Positions 34,655 to 42,141 of a DNA stretch of 64,000 bases are shown piece by piece (the first letter of the stretch is position 1; every line of letters begins with the position of its first letter). Where the stretch lies: NCBI GenBank assembly GCA_963822435.1, contig CAWGHN010000004.1, positions 1,116,001-1,180,000 of the forward strand, given 5' to 3'. This stretch comes from JAUYQR01 sp963822435 (GTDB lineage Bacteria > Pseudomonadota > Alphaproteobacteria > Rhodobacterales > Rhodobacteraceae). The notes under the pieces were generated by a model that saw nothing but the letters and a program-made list of their open reading frames with translations, had not been told where the DNA came from and made no database searches. A program made the translations under genes and the position numbers.

Positions 34655-37327
34655 TCATTGGCGGGCCTCCATCGCGGTGCGGACGCGGTGCGGGAGCGCG
34701 GGAACGCGGGTGATCTGCGCGCCGGTGGCGTGGCGGATCGCGTTCAGTATGGCGGGCGCGGTGGGGATCAGGACGTGTTCGCCAAGGCCTTTGGCACCGA
34801 ACGGGCCTTCGGGATCGGGCACTTCGATCAGGAGGCTTTCGACCTCTGGCACGTCGCCGAAGGTGGGGATCAGGTAGTCGTGCAGGTTTTCCGTACGCCC
34901 GGCGATGTAATCTTCCATCAGGGCAAGGCCGATGCCTTGCGCGATCCCACCTTCGATCTGGCCTTCGGCGAGGGTCGGGTTGATGGCGCGGCCCACGTCA
35001 TGTGCGGCGGTAATCTTCAAAAGCCGTGTGGTGCCGAGGGCGGGGTCAACGTCCAGTTCCACCATCTGCGCGCCGTAGCCATAAAGCGCGTAGGGTTTGC
35101 CCTGCCCGTCGGCATCGAGGGGCGAGGTCGGCGGGTCATAGGTTTCTTCGGCCGAGAGGGCGTAGCCGTTCGGGTCGCGCGGGAGAGTGGCGAGGTCGAT
35201 CTGGCGGAGGGTCGTGCCGTCGCGGACGGTGAGGGTAGCGCCCGCGAGCGCGAGGGTCGCGCCCTGCCCTGCGTTGGCGAGGCGGAGGATGGCGTGGCGC
35301 AGCGCCTCGGCGGCAGCCTTGGCGGCACGGCCGGTGACGAAGGTCTGGCGGCTGGCCGAGGTCTTGCCCGCGTCGGGCGTGAGGGCCGTGTCGGGGCCGA
35401 TCAGGCGGAAGGCGGCGAGCGGCAGGCCCAGCGCCTGGGCGGCGATCTGGGGGATCACGGTGTTGGAGCCTTGGCCGATGTCGGTGGCACCTTGGTGCAG
35501 GACCACGTCGCCCGCCTGCGACAGGCCAATGCGGATGGTGGAGGGGTTCGGCAGCGCGGTATTGCCGCAGCCATACCAGCAGGACGCGACGCCGACACCC
35601 CGGTTCGGGTGGGCCCTGGCCTCGGCCAGCGCGCGGTGCCAGTGGGGGCGCAGAGCTTCAAGGCAGGGGGCGATGCCGGTGGCGTGCAGGATCTGGCCGG
35701 TGGCAGAGGCGTCACCGTCACGCAGCGCGTTCAGGATGCGGAATTCGAGCCGGTCGATGCCGACCCTGTCCGCGAGGCGGTCGTAGAGGGTTTCCTGCCA
35801 GAGCGCCCCTTGCGGCACGCCAAAGCCGCGGAACGCGCCAGAGACAGGGCCGTGGGTGTGAATGGCACGGGCCTCTGCCGTGATATGCGGCGTGCGGTAG
35901 GGGCCAGAGACGTGGACCGGGACGCGGTTGGCGACGGTCGGGCCCCAGCTTGAATAGGCGCCGGTGTTGAAGCGGCCTTCGAATTCGACGGCAGTGATGC
36001 GTCCTGTCGCGTCACAGCCGATCCGGCCGGTCATTTCTGCCGGGTGGCGTTTGGTCGTGGAGGCCATGCTTTCGGCCCGCGTGTAGGTCATCCGGCAGGG
36101 GCGGCCGGTCTTGAGCGCGACGAGGCCGAGGAGCGGTTGCAGCGAAATGTCGAGTTTGGAGCCGAAGCCGCCGCCGACGGCGGAGGGGATGATCCGGACG
36201 CGGGAGGGCGGCAGGCCGAGGATTGCGGCGGTATCCTCGCGGTCCATGCCGGGGGCTTGGGTGCAGGCGCGGATGGTCAGGGTGTCGCCGTCCATCCACG
36301 CGGCACCCGCCTCGGGTTCGATGTAAGCATGTTCGACGAAGGCTGTGGACATCTGGCCTTCGACGACATGGGCGGAGGTGGCGAGGGCGGTGGCAGCGTC
36401 GCCCTTGCGGACGCGGCCTTTGACCAGAAGATTGCCGGCGCGGTTGGGGTGGAGGGGGGTGCCGGCCTCTGCCTCGGCCGGGGTGATGAGGGCGGGGAGC
36501 GGGGTGAAGGTGATCGGGAAATCGGTCAGGTCGGGGTCGGGGTCGGTGCCGGCTTCGAAGGCGACAAGGGCGACACATTCGCCACGAAACCGCGCGGGGG
36601 AGGCGGCGATGGCGGGCTGGTCGGCGAAGGGCGGGATCACGGAAAAGGCGTTGCGACCGGGAATATCCGCGGCGGTGAAGACGGCGGCAACGCCGGGGCG
36701 TTCGGTGAAGGTGGCGAGGTCGCCGAAGGTGAAGGCGGCGTGAGGGTGCGGCGAGCGGACGGCCTTGAGGACAAGCGCGCCTTCGGGCCATTCGTCGGCG
36801 CCAAAGCTGTCGCCCGCGACCTTGGCCGCCCCATCCAGCCGTTCGATGCGCTGGCCGATGGCGCCAGAGAGCGTGGTCGGGGCGCCCTGCCCCGCATCGC
36901 AGACGGCCGTGATGATCTTGGCGTAGCCGGTGCAGCGGCAGAGGACGCCGCCGAGGCCGGTTTCAACGTCGGTCCGGGTTGGGTTGGGGGTGCGCGACAG
37001 AAGGTCGGCAGCGGCCATCAGCATACCGGGGGTGCAGATGCCGCATTGCGCGGCACCGTGGCGCAGAAAGGCGGCGCGGAGGCGGGCGAGCGCGGGGGTT
37101 TTGGCCTCGACCGTGTGCACCTCACGGCCCGACACTTGTGCGGCGGGCATCAGGCAGGCGCAGAAGGACGCACCGTCGATCAGCACGGTGCAGGCCCCGC
37201 AATCGCCCGCGTCGCAACCGACTTTGGTGCCTTTGAGGCCGAGGCGTTCACGCAAAACCTCGCTCAGCCGTTCGGTGGGGGGGGCGTCGGTGGTGACGGG
37301 CTGGCCGTTGAGGGTAAAGGCGATCAT
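34655..37327 (-). CDS. Molybdenum hydroxylase (xanthine dehydrogenase family), fused [2Fe-2S] and Mo subunits
   Basis: The 890-residue enzyme hydroxylates a carbon next to a ring nitrogen using water. Residues 1-150 are the electron-transfer domain with two [2Fe-2S] sites: Cys38, 43, 46 and 58 (GCDAGDCGACTVLIDG, FCAC) and QCGICTPGM with VLCRCTGY. The remaining 730 residues are the molybdopterin-cytosine-type large subunit, with the base Glu in FGAKGLGEHVLIPTAPA near the end. In most relatives these are separate proteins of about 160 and 750 residues, so this is a gene fusion. It starts by ATGA overlap with the FAD subunit gene. The substrate is probably an N-heterocycle, judged from the neighbours. 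Confidence 0.92.
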   Translation of the reverse strand: MIAFTLNGQPVTTDAPPTERLSEVLRERLGLKGTKVGCDAGDCGACTVLIDGASFCACLMPAAQVSGREVHTVEAKTPALARLRAAFLRHGAAQCGICTPGMLMAAADLLSRTPNPTRTDVETGLGGVLCRCTGYAKIITAVCDAGQGAPTTLSGAIGQRIERLDGAAKVAGDSFGADEWPEGALVLKAVRSPHPHAAFTFGDLATFTERPGVAAVFTAADIPGRNAFSVIPPFADQPAIAASPARFRGECVALVAFEAGTDPDPDLTDFPITFTPLPALITPAEAEAGTPLHPNRAGNLLVKGRVRKGDAATALATSAHVVEGQMSTAFVEHAYIEPEAGAAWMDGDTLTIRACTQAPGMDREDTAAILGLPPSRVRIIPSAVGGGFGSKLDISLQPLLGLVALKTGRPCRMTYTRAESMASTTKRHPAEMTGRIGCDATGRITAVEFEGRFNTGAYSSWGPTVANRVPVHVSGPYRTPHITAEARAIHTHGPVSGAFRGFGVPQGALWQETLYDRLADRVGIDRLEFRILNALRDGDASATGQILHATGIAPCLEALRPHWHRALAEARAHPNRGVGVASCWYGCGNTALPNPSTIRIGLSQAGDVVLHQGATDIGQGSNTVIPQIAAQALGLPLAAFRLIGPDTALTPDAGKTSASRQTFVTGRAAKAAAEALRHAILRLANAGQGATLALAGATLTVRDGTTLRQIDLATLPRDPNGYALSAEETYDPPTSPLDADGQGKPYALYGYGAQMVELDVDPALGTTRLLKITAAHDVGRAINPTLAEGQIEGGIAQGIGLALMEDYIAGRTENLHDYLIPTFGDVPEVESLLIEVPDPEGPFGAKGLGEHVLIPTAPAILNAIRHATGAQITRVPALPHRVRTAMEARQ

Positions 37328-38154
37328 CGGGTCACCTCAGTCACGGCGCGAGTGACAAGTTCGGTGGCGGCCGTCAGGCGGTAAGTGGCGGTGGCGCGGA
37401 TGTCGTCGATGGGCGAAAGGGCTGCGGCGGTATCAGCGGGGCGGATGCGGCTGGCGGCTTCGTCCGCGGTGGTGCCGATCAGCGCGGCTTCGACCAGCGG
37501 CAGGCGTTGTGCGCTGGCCGAGCAGGAGCCGACAGCGATGGCGGCGCTGGCTACCCTGCCCCCTTCAACCACGATCCGCGCCGCAACCATGACGATGGAG
37601 ATCACGAGATGGCTGCGCGCGCCCAGTTTGAGGAAGGTGGAGCGCCCGGTCAGGCCGGAAGGCGGGATATGCACGGCGACAAGAAGCTCACCTGGGCGGA
37701 GTGCCGTCTGCCGCGGGCCGGTGAGGAAAGAGCCAAGTGGCAGTCGGCGCGTGCCGGTCGCGGACAGAAGTTCCACCTCCGCGTCGGCGGCCAACAGCGG
37801 CGGCACGCCATCGGCGGCGGGCGAGGCGTTGCAGAGGTTGCCACCAAGAGTGCCCGCGTTCTGGATCTGGCGACCGCCAACCTGAAGCGCCGCCTGTTGC
37901 AGCGCGTGCAGCGCGGGCGGCAGGTCAGCTTCGGCAAGCGCGGTCCAGGTGGTGGCGGCACCGATCCGCATCCCGCCCGCGGAGGCCGCGATGCCGCGCA
38001 GGTCAGGGACTGCGGTGAGATCGAGGATCGGGCCGGACAGCCGTGCGCCCGCGCCGGGGTAAAGATCGGTGCCCCCGGCCAGCACCCGCGCCGGACCGGA
38101 GCGCAAGGCGGCTACGGCTTCATCCAGGGTCTGCGGGCGGACGTGGAGTTGCAC
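37324..38154 (-). CDS. Molybdenum hydroxylase FAD-binding subunit
   Basis: The 276-residue protein is the medium subunit that passes electrons from the iron-sulfur domain to an acceptor. The FAD motifs are VLAGGTDLYPGAGARL and GRQIQNAGTLGGNLCNASPA, followed by a CO-dehydrogenase-flavoprotein C-terminal domain. The start is most likely the GTG at 38154 (MQLHVRPQTLDEAVAAL), because similarity begins there and upstream codons lie in the intergenic operator region. It is the first gene of the series and has the divergent MarR gene 105 bp away. Confidence 0.9.
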   Translation of the reverse strand: MQLHVRPQTLDEAVAALRSGPARVLAGGTDLYPGAGARLSGPILDLTAVPDLRGIAASAGGMRIGAATTWTALAEADLPPALHALQQAALQVGGRQIQNAGTLGGNLCNASPAADGVPPLLAADAEVELLSATGTRRLPLGSFLTGPRQTALRPGELLVAVHIPPSGLTGRSTFLKLGARSHLVISIVMVAARIVVEGGRVASAAIAVGSCSASAQRLPLVEAALIGTTADEAASRIRPADTAAALSPIDDIRATATYRLTAATELVTRAVTEVTR

Positions 38155-38173
38155 GGGCGAACCTGAAAATCGT

Positions 38174-38232
38174 TTGTATGGCAACAAGTGTGCGGGCCGA
38201 CCCTGCCACCTGTCAACTGTCTTGCGTGGCAA
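38174..38232. promoter_or_regulatory. Divergent control region with two direct repeats
   Basis: Two 11-bp sequences, TTGTATGGCAA (38174-38184) and TTGCGTGGCAA (38222-38232), share nine positions and the same orientation. Each is part of a small dyad (TTGT-N6-ACAA at 38174-38187; TTGC-GTG-GCAA at 38222-38232). They lie between the molybdenum hydroxylase gene and marR, one near each start, as expected for a MarR-type repressor controlling both directions. The assignment is inference. Confidence 0.45.
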
Positions 38233-38259
38233 AGGTTGGAGGGGTATCCCGAAAGCACG

Positions 38260-38679
38260 ATGGACAAGCCGCACCGCTACAGTCTGGACGAACAGATCGG
38301 ATATGTGCTGCGTCGGGTGACACAGCGGCATCTGTCGATCTTTTCCGAAGCGATCCCAGAAGTGACGACAACGCAGTTCGCCGTGCTGGCACGGTTGGCC
38401 GAAACCGGCCCGTTGTCGCAGAATCATCTTGGCCGGTCGACGGCGATGGACGCGGCAACGATCAAGGGCGTGGTGGACCGGCTGGCCAAGCTGGGCCTTG
38501 TCGGCACCGCAGCCGACCCTGACGATCGCCGCCGTCTGACCGTCACGCTGACGGCGGAAGGGGCGGAACTGTTCGAAGCGCGCAAGGCCACGGCGCTGGC
38601 GATTTCACGCGACACCCTCGCCCCGCTTGACCCTGCCGAACGGTCGGTTCTGATGGCGCTGCTGACGCGTCTGGCCTGA
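38260..38679 (+). CDS. MarR family regulator, probable controller of the catabolic series
   Basis: The 139-residue winged-helix protein reads YSLDEQIGYVLRRVTQRHLS, TTQFAVLARLAETGPLSQNH, LGRSTAMDAATIKGVVDRL and DPDDRRRLTVTLTAEG. The DEQIG..LRR..QRH opening and the AMDAATIKGVVDRL recognition helix recall the MarR proteins that control nicotinate catabolism (NicR of Pseudomonas, BpsR of Bordetella), whose ligand is 6-hydroxynicotinate. That matches the 6-hydroxynicotinate-reductase-like gene in the divergent series. The ATG at 38260 is chosen from similarity; a GGAGGGG 15 bp upstream is rather distant. The tetR gene that follows is convergent with it. Confidence 0.9.
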   Translation: MDKPHRYSLDEQIGYVLRRVTQRHLSIFSEAIPEVTTTQFAVLARLAETGPLSQNHLGRSTAMDAATIKGVVDRLAKLGLVGTAADPDDRRRLTVTLTAEGAELFEARKATALAISRDTLAPLDPAERSVLMALLTRLA

Positions 38680-38682
38680 GGC

Positions 38683-39303
38683 TCAGCCCCTGTGGCGCGC
38701 CCGGAACGCGGCGATTTCGGCAGGGCTGGGGGCGACCCCGGAAAACGTCAGCACATAGGCCGGGATGCGGCCCATGCGAATATCGAAGCTTTCCTCTGAC
38801 CCCACCGCGATATAGCCGACCTGGGTAAGATACAGCGTGCGCGCCCGGGTATCCGCCTCGGTTTCGCCGTAGCCGAAGCGGCGGAAGAGCGCGGTGATCG
38901 CGGCAAGACGGATCGCATCGGCGTCGGCCATCGCCGATTTTACCGCCGCATCGGTCAGCGCCCATGTGCGCATCGCGAATTCAAGGCGGCTGTCGAACAG
39001 CGCGGGGTCGACCCAGCAGTCGATCAGGTTCAGCATCGCTTCGGAAATCGTCGCCGCCGGTGCTTCGCAGCGCGCGACGAGGGTGCCGGTGTTCTTTGCC
39101 CGCCAACGTGCCACCAACCCGGCCAGCAGCGCCTCGCGGTCGGGGAAGTGCCAGTAGAACGAGGTGCGCGACAGGCCAAGGCGTTGTGCCAGCGGCATGA
39201 CCTTCACCGCCTCGACCCCGGCTTCGACCAGAAGGTCATAGGCGGCGTCAAGCCAGAGGTCGGGCGTTCCGCGCCAGCTTCGGTCGGTGCGATCAAGGGT
39301 CAT
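38683..39303 (-). CDS. TetR/AcrR family transcriptional regulator
   Basis: The 206-residue protein has the TetR helix-turn-helix at the N-terminus (AAYDLLVEAGVEAVKVMPLA, RLGLSRTSFYWHFPDREALL), followed by a regulatory domain with WALTDAAVKSAMADAD. The ATG at 39303 (MTLDRTDRSWRG) starts the similarity. It is divergent from the flavin oxidoreductase gene, and two strong palindromes lie between them, so it probably represses itself and that gene in response to a methylated amine or similar ligand (inference). It ends 3 bp from the marR stop, tail to tail. Confidence 0.9.
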   Translation of the reverse strand: MTLDRTDRSWRGTPDLWLDAAYDLLVEAGVEAVKVMPLAQRLGLSRTSFYWHFPDREALLAGLVARWRAKNTGTLVARCEAPAATISEAMLNLIDCWVDPALFDSRLEFAMRTWALTDAAVKSAMADADAIRLAAITALFRRFGYGETEADTRARTLYLTQVGYIAVGSEESFDIRMGRIPAYVLTFSGVAPSPAEIAAFRARHRG

Positions 39304-39330
39304 GGCCGGAAGGGTAAACGCCGCCGACGG

Positions 39331-39374
39331 TGCGGCACAAGGGGCTGTGCCGCAAAAATCGACACATGTGTCGA
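39331..39374. promoter_or_regulatory. Two palindromes in the divergent tetR/flavoprotein promoter region
   Basis: A perfect 16-bp palindrome, TCGACACATGTGTCGA, lies at 39359-39374, just upstream of a TTGACG (39383-39388) that could be the -35 of the flavoprotein gene. A second inverted repeat, TGCGGCACA-N6-TGTGCCGCA, lies at 39331-39354, 28 bp from the tetR start. Both are good TetR operator candidates. The second could instead be an RNA hairpin, but no T run follows it on either strand. Confidence 0.6.
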
Positions 39375-39439
39375 GTTTGCGATTGACGGACGCCGGGTCG
39401 GGCGGCAGATTGCCGCAAACGCCAGCCCTCGGAGCCATC

Positions 39440-41464
39440 ATGTCGAACGATCCGCTGTTGCAGCCCTATCAGCTGAAGCACCTGACCCTGCGCAACCGGA
39501 TCATGACGACCAGCCATGAACCGGCCTACCCCGAGGACGGGATGCCCAAGGATCGCTACCGGCTTTATCATCTGGAGCGCGCGAAGGCAGGCGTGGCACT
39601 GACGATGACGGCGGGGTCTGCCGCGGTGTCGAAGGACAGCCCGCCGGTGTTCAACAACATCCTTGCCTACAAGGACGAGGTGGTCCCGTGGATGAAGCGG
39701 CTGGCCGATGATTGCCACGAGGCGGGCGCGGCCGTGATGATCCAGCTGACCCACCTTGGCCGCCGCACGCGTTGGGACAAGGGCGACTGGCTGCCCACGG
39801 TGGCGGCCGGGCCATCGCGCGAGCCAAGCCACCGCGCATTCCCGAAAGTGATCGAGGATTGGGACATCGCCCGGATCATCGAGGATTACGCCGACGCGAC
39901 GGAACGGATGCAGGCGGCGGGTTTGGACGGGGTGGAGTTCGAATGCTACGGCCATCTGATGGACCAGTTCATGTCGCCCTTCACCAACGCCCTGCCCGCG
40001 CCTTATGGCGGCAGCCTTGAAAACCGCGCGCGGTTTTCGCTGGAGGTGCTGGCCGCCTGCCGCAAGCGGGTGGGGCCGGATTTCCTCTTGGGCGTGCGCT
40101 ATACGGCGGATGAGGATGATCCCGGCGGCATCGACGCCGACGAAGGCATCGCGATCGGCAAGATGTTCCGCGACAGCGGCAATGTCGATTTCCTGAACAT
40201 CATCAAGGGGCGCATCCATACTGATCCGGCGATGACCGACGTGATCCCCATTCAAGGCATGCGGTCGGCCCCGCATCTGGATTTCGCGGGCCGAGTGCGG
40301 GCCGAGGTCGGCCTGCCCACATTCCACGCCGCGCGTATCCCGGATGTAGCAACGGCCCGGCACGCGGTGGCCTCGGGGCAGTTGGACATGGTCGGGATGA
40401 CGCGGGCGCATATTGCGGACCCCCATATCGTGCGCAAGATCAAGGAGGGGCGCGAGGCGGATATCCGGCCATGCGTCGGGGCGACCTATTGCCTTGACCG
40501 GATCTATCAGGGCGGGATTGCGCTGTGCATCCACAACCCCTCGACCGGGCGCGAAGAAACCATGCCTCACTCCATCGCACCGGCTGCGGTGAAGAAGCGG
40601 GTCGTGGTGGTGGGCGCCGGGCCGGCGGGGCTGGAGGCGGCGCGGGTGGCGGCGGAACGCGGGCACGCGGTGACCGTGTTCGAGGCGGCGGACCGGCCCG
40701 GTGGGCAGGTGCTGCTGACCGTGCGGTCAAAGCGGCGGGCCGAGATGATCGGGATCATCGACTGGCGCATGGCGCAATGCGCGGCGCGGGGGGTGGAGTT
40801 CCGGTTCAATGCCTTTGCCGAGGCGGCGGATGTGACGGCGCTGAACCCGGATGTGGTGGTGATCGCGACCGGGGGGCTGCCGGAGAAGGACATCCTGGAG
40901 GCGGGCAATGACCTGACCGTTTCGGCCTGGGACATTCTGTCAGGCGATGTGAAGCCGGGGACGAATGTGCTGCTGTATGACGATGCGGGGGACCATACCG
41001 CCTTGCAGGCGGCGCAGGTGCTGGCCGACAGCGGTGCTGCGGTCGAGGTGATGACGCCGGACCGGACCTTTGCGCCCGAGGTGATGGCGATGAATCTGGT
41101 GCCTTACATGCGGGGTCTGCAGGACAGGAAGGTTACCTTCACCGTGACCTACCGGCTGCGCGCGGCGGTGCGGGACGGCAACCGGATCAAGGCGGTCGTC
41201 GGCAGCGATTACATGAAGCTGGCGCAGGAGCGGCACTTCGATCAGGTGGTGGTGAACCACGGCACGCAGCCGAACGCGGGGATCTACTTCGACCTGAAGC
41301 CGGTGTCGGGGAACCGGGGGGCGGTGGACTATGACGCGCTGATCGAGGGGCGGGCGCAGCCGGAGGTGGCGGGGTTCCAGCTGTTCCGGATCGGGGACGC
41401 GGTGGAATCGCGCAACACCCACGCGGCGATCTATGATGCGCTGCGGCTGGTCAGGACAGTCTAA
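39440..41464 (+). CDS. NADH:flavin oxidoreductase of the trimethylamine dehydrogenase/DgcA group
   Basis: The 674-residue protein has an old-yellow-enzyme TIM barrel (residues 1-340, binding FMN) with LKHLTLRNRIMTTSHEPAYP, MIQLTHLGRRTRWDKGDWLP and VGMTRAHIADPH, then a FAD/NAD(P)-type domain starting KRVVVVGAGPAGLEAARVAA. It is closest in memory to the dimethylglycine demethylase subunit DgcA and trimethylamine dehydrogenase, so it may N-demethylate a small amine. The iron-sulfur site has Cys345, Cys351 and Cys363, but position 348, a ligand in trimethylamine dehydrogenase, is Ala. GGAG lies five bases before the ATG at 39440. The partner subunit (DgcB-like) is not in the window. Confidence 0.88.
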   Translation: MSNDPLLQPYQLKHLTLRNRIMTTSHEPAYPEDGMPKDRYRLYHLERAKAGVALTMTAGSAAVSKDSPPVFNNILAYKDEVVPWMKRLADDCHEAGAAVMIQLTHLGRRTRWDKGDWLPTVAAGPSREPSHRAFPKVIEDWDIARIIEDYADATERMQAAGLDGVEFECYGHLMDQFMSPFTNALPAPYGGSLENRARFSLEVLAACRKRVGPDFLLGVRYTADEDDPGGIDADEGIAIGKMFRDSGNVDFLNIIKGRIHTDPAMTDVIPIQGMRSAPHLDFAGRVRAEVGLPTFHAARIPDVATARHAVASGQLDMVGMTRAHIADPHIVRKIKEGREADIRPCVGATYCLDRIYQGGIALCIHNPSTGREETMPHSIAPAAVKKRVVVVGAGPAGLEAARVAAERGHAVTVFEAADRPGGQVLLTVRSKRRAEMIGIIDWRMAQCAARGVEFRFNAFAEAADVTALNPDVVVIATGGLPEKDILEAGNDLTVSAWDILSGDVKPGTNVLLYDDAGDHTALQAAQVLADSGAAVEVMTPDRTFAPEVMAMNLVPYMRGLQDRKVTFTVTYRLRAAVRDGNRIKAVVGSDYMKLAQERHFDQVVVNHGTQPNAGIYFDLKPVSGNRGAVDYDALIEGRAQPEVAGFQLFRIGDAVESRNTHAAIYDALRLVRTV

Positions 41465-41473
41465 ATCTGGGAG

Positions 41474-41893
41474 CTAGCGGATCTTGCGGCAGTAAAGTTC
41501 GAGCCGGTGGTGGACGATGTCGTAGCCCATCTCGGCGGCGATTTCGCGCTGCAGCTGTTCGATCTTTTCGGACCGGAACTCGGTGATCTGGCCGGTGTCG
41601 AGATCGACGATGTGGTCGTGGTGGGGGGCATCCGTCACCTCGAAGCGGGCGCCGCCGTTTTCGAGGCTTAGGCGCTGGACCACGCCTTCGCGTTCGAGGA
41701 CCGAGAGGGTGCGGTAGACGGTGGCGAGGGAGAGGCTGTCGTCGAGGGTGCGGGCGCGGCGGTGCAGTTCGGCCGCGTCGGGGTGGTCATCGGCCTCGGT
41801 CAGGACCTTGAGGAGCGCCTCGCGCTGGCGGGTGACGCGGACGCCGGTGTCGCGCAGGGCCTTGGTCATGGAGCGGGCGGAATCCTGGGTCAT
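41474..41893 (-). CDS. Fur family transcriptional regulator (Fur/Mur-like)
   Basis: The 139-residue regulator has the Fur winged helix (TGVRVTRQREALLKVLTEAD, HPDAAELHRRARTLDDSLSL, ATVYRTLSVLEREGVVQRLS) and a metal-sensing domain with FEVTDAPHHDHIVDLDTGQI and HHRLELYCRKIR. No CxxC pairs are present, so there is no structural zinc of the Zur/PerR type; alphaproteobacterial Fur/Mur proteins look like this and sense Mn or Fe. The start may be the ATG at 41893 or the one at 41869 (MTKALRDTGV); the first would be nearly leaderless from the promoter at 41900-41928. It is a candidate regulator of the metal importer at 1-2229. Confidence 0.9.
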   Translation of the reverse strand: MTQDSARSMTKALRDTGVRVTRQREALLKVLTEADDHPDAAELHRRARTLDDSLSLATVYRTLSVLEREGVVQRLSLENGGARFEVTDAPHHDHIVDLDTGQITEFRSEKIEQLQREIAAEMGYDIVHHRLELYCRKIR

Positions 41894-41899
41894 GGCGGG

Positions 41900-41953
41900 A
41901 TGGTAGCTTTCGCGGCGGGCGGGGTCAAACCCGCGGTGTCCCACCGTGGGACA
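41900..41953 (-). promoter_or_regulatory. Promoter of the Fur-family gene with 17-bp perfect palindrome
   Basis: On the minus strand TTGACC (41928-41923) and TACCAT (41905-41900), 17 bp apart, form a good promoter; the start point would fall at or next to the ATG at 41893. Immediately upstream of the -35 is the perfect palindrome TGTCCCAC-C-GTGGGACA (41937-41953). The position fits an activator site or an operator of an unknown regulator; it does not resemble the palindrome before the metal importer. Confidence 0.6.
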
Positions 41954-42036
41954 GTGGCGGGGTCTTTGCGATTTCAGCGGGTTGCGGGGCGACGTTAAGG
42001 GTTTGTCAAGACAGACCGCAGCTTGTGGGGCTGCCC

Positions 42037-42091
42037 CCGGAGGGTTTCACACCCTCCGGACCTCCCGTGGGATATTTGCGCAAAGAGGAAG
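42037..42091 (+). repeat. Dispersed intergenic repeat family A, copy 5
   Basis: In this copy the hairpin is CCGGAGGGT (42037-42045) / ACCCTCCGG (42051-42059), different in sequence from the GCGGGGG stem of other copies but at the same place, then CCTCCCGTGG and the tail GATATTTGCGCAAAGAGGAAG. The stem is thus conserved by compensating changes. It lies between two minus-strand genes and reads plus. Confidence 0.75.
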
Positions 42092-42141
42092 ATCGCAGAC
42101 ACGGGGTTGGGTCGCGCGCGGCGCGGGAGCGGGAAAGCCGG

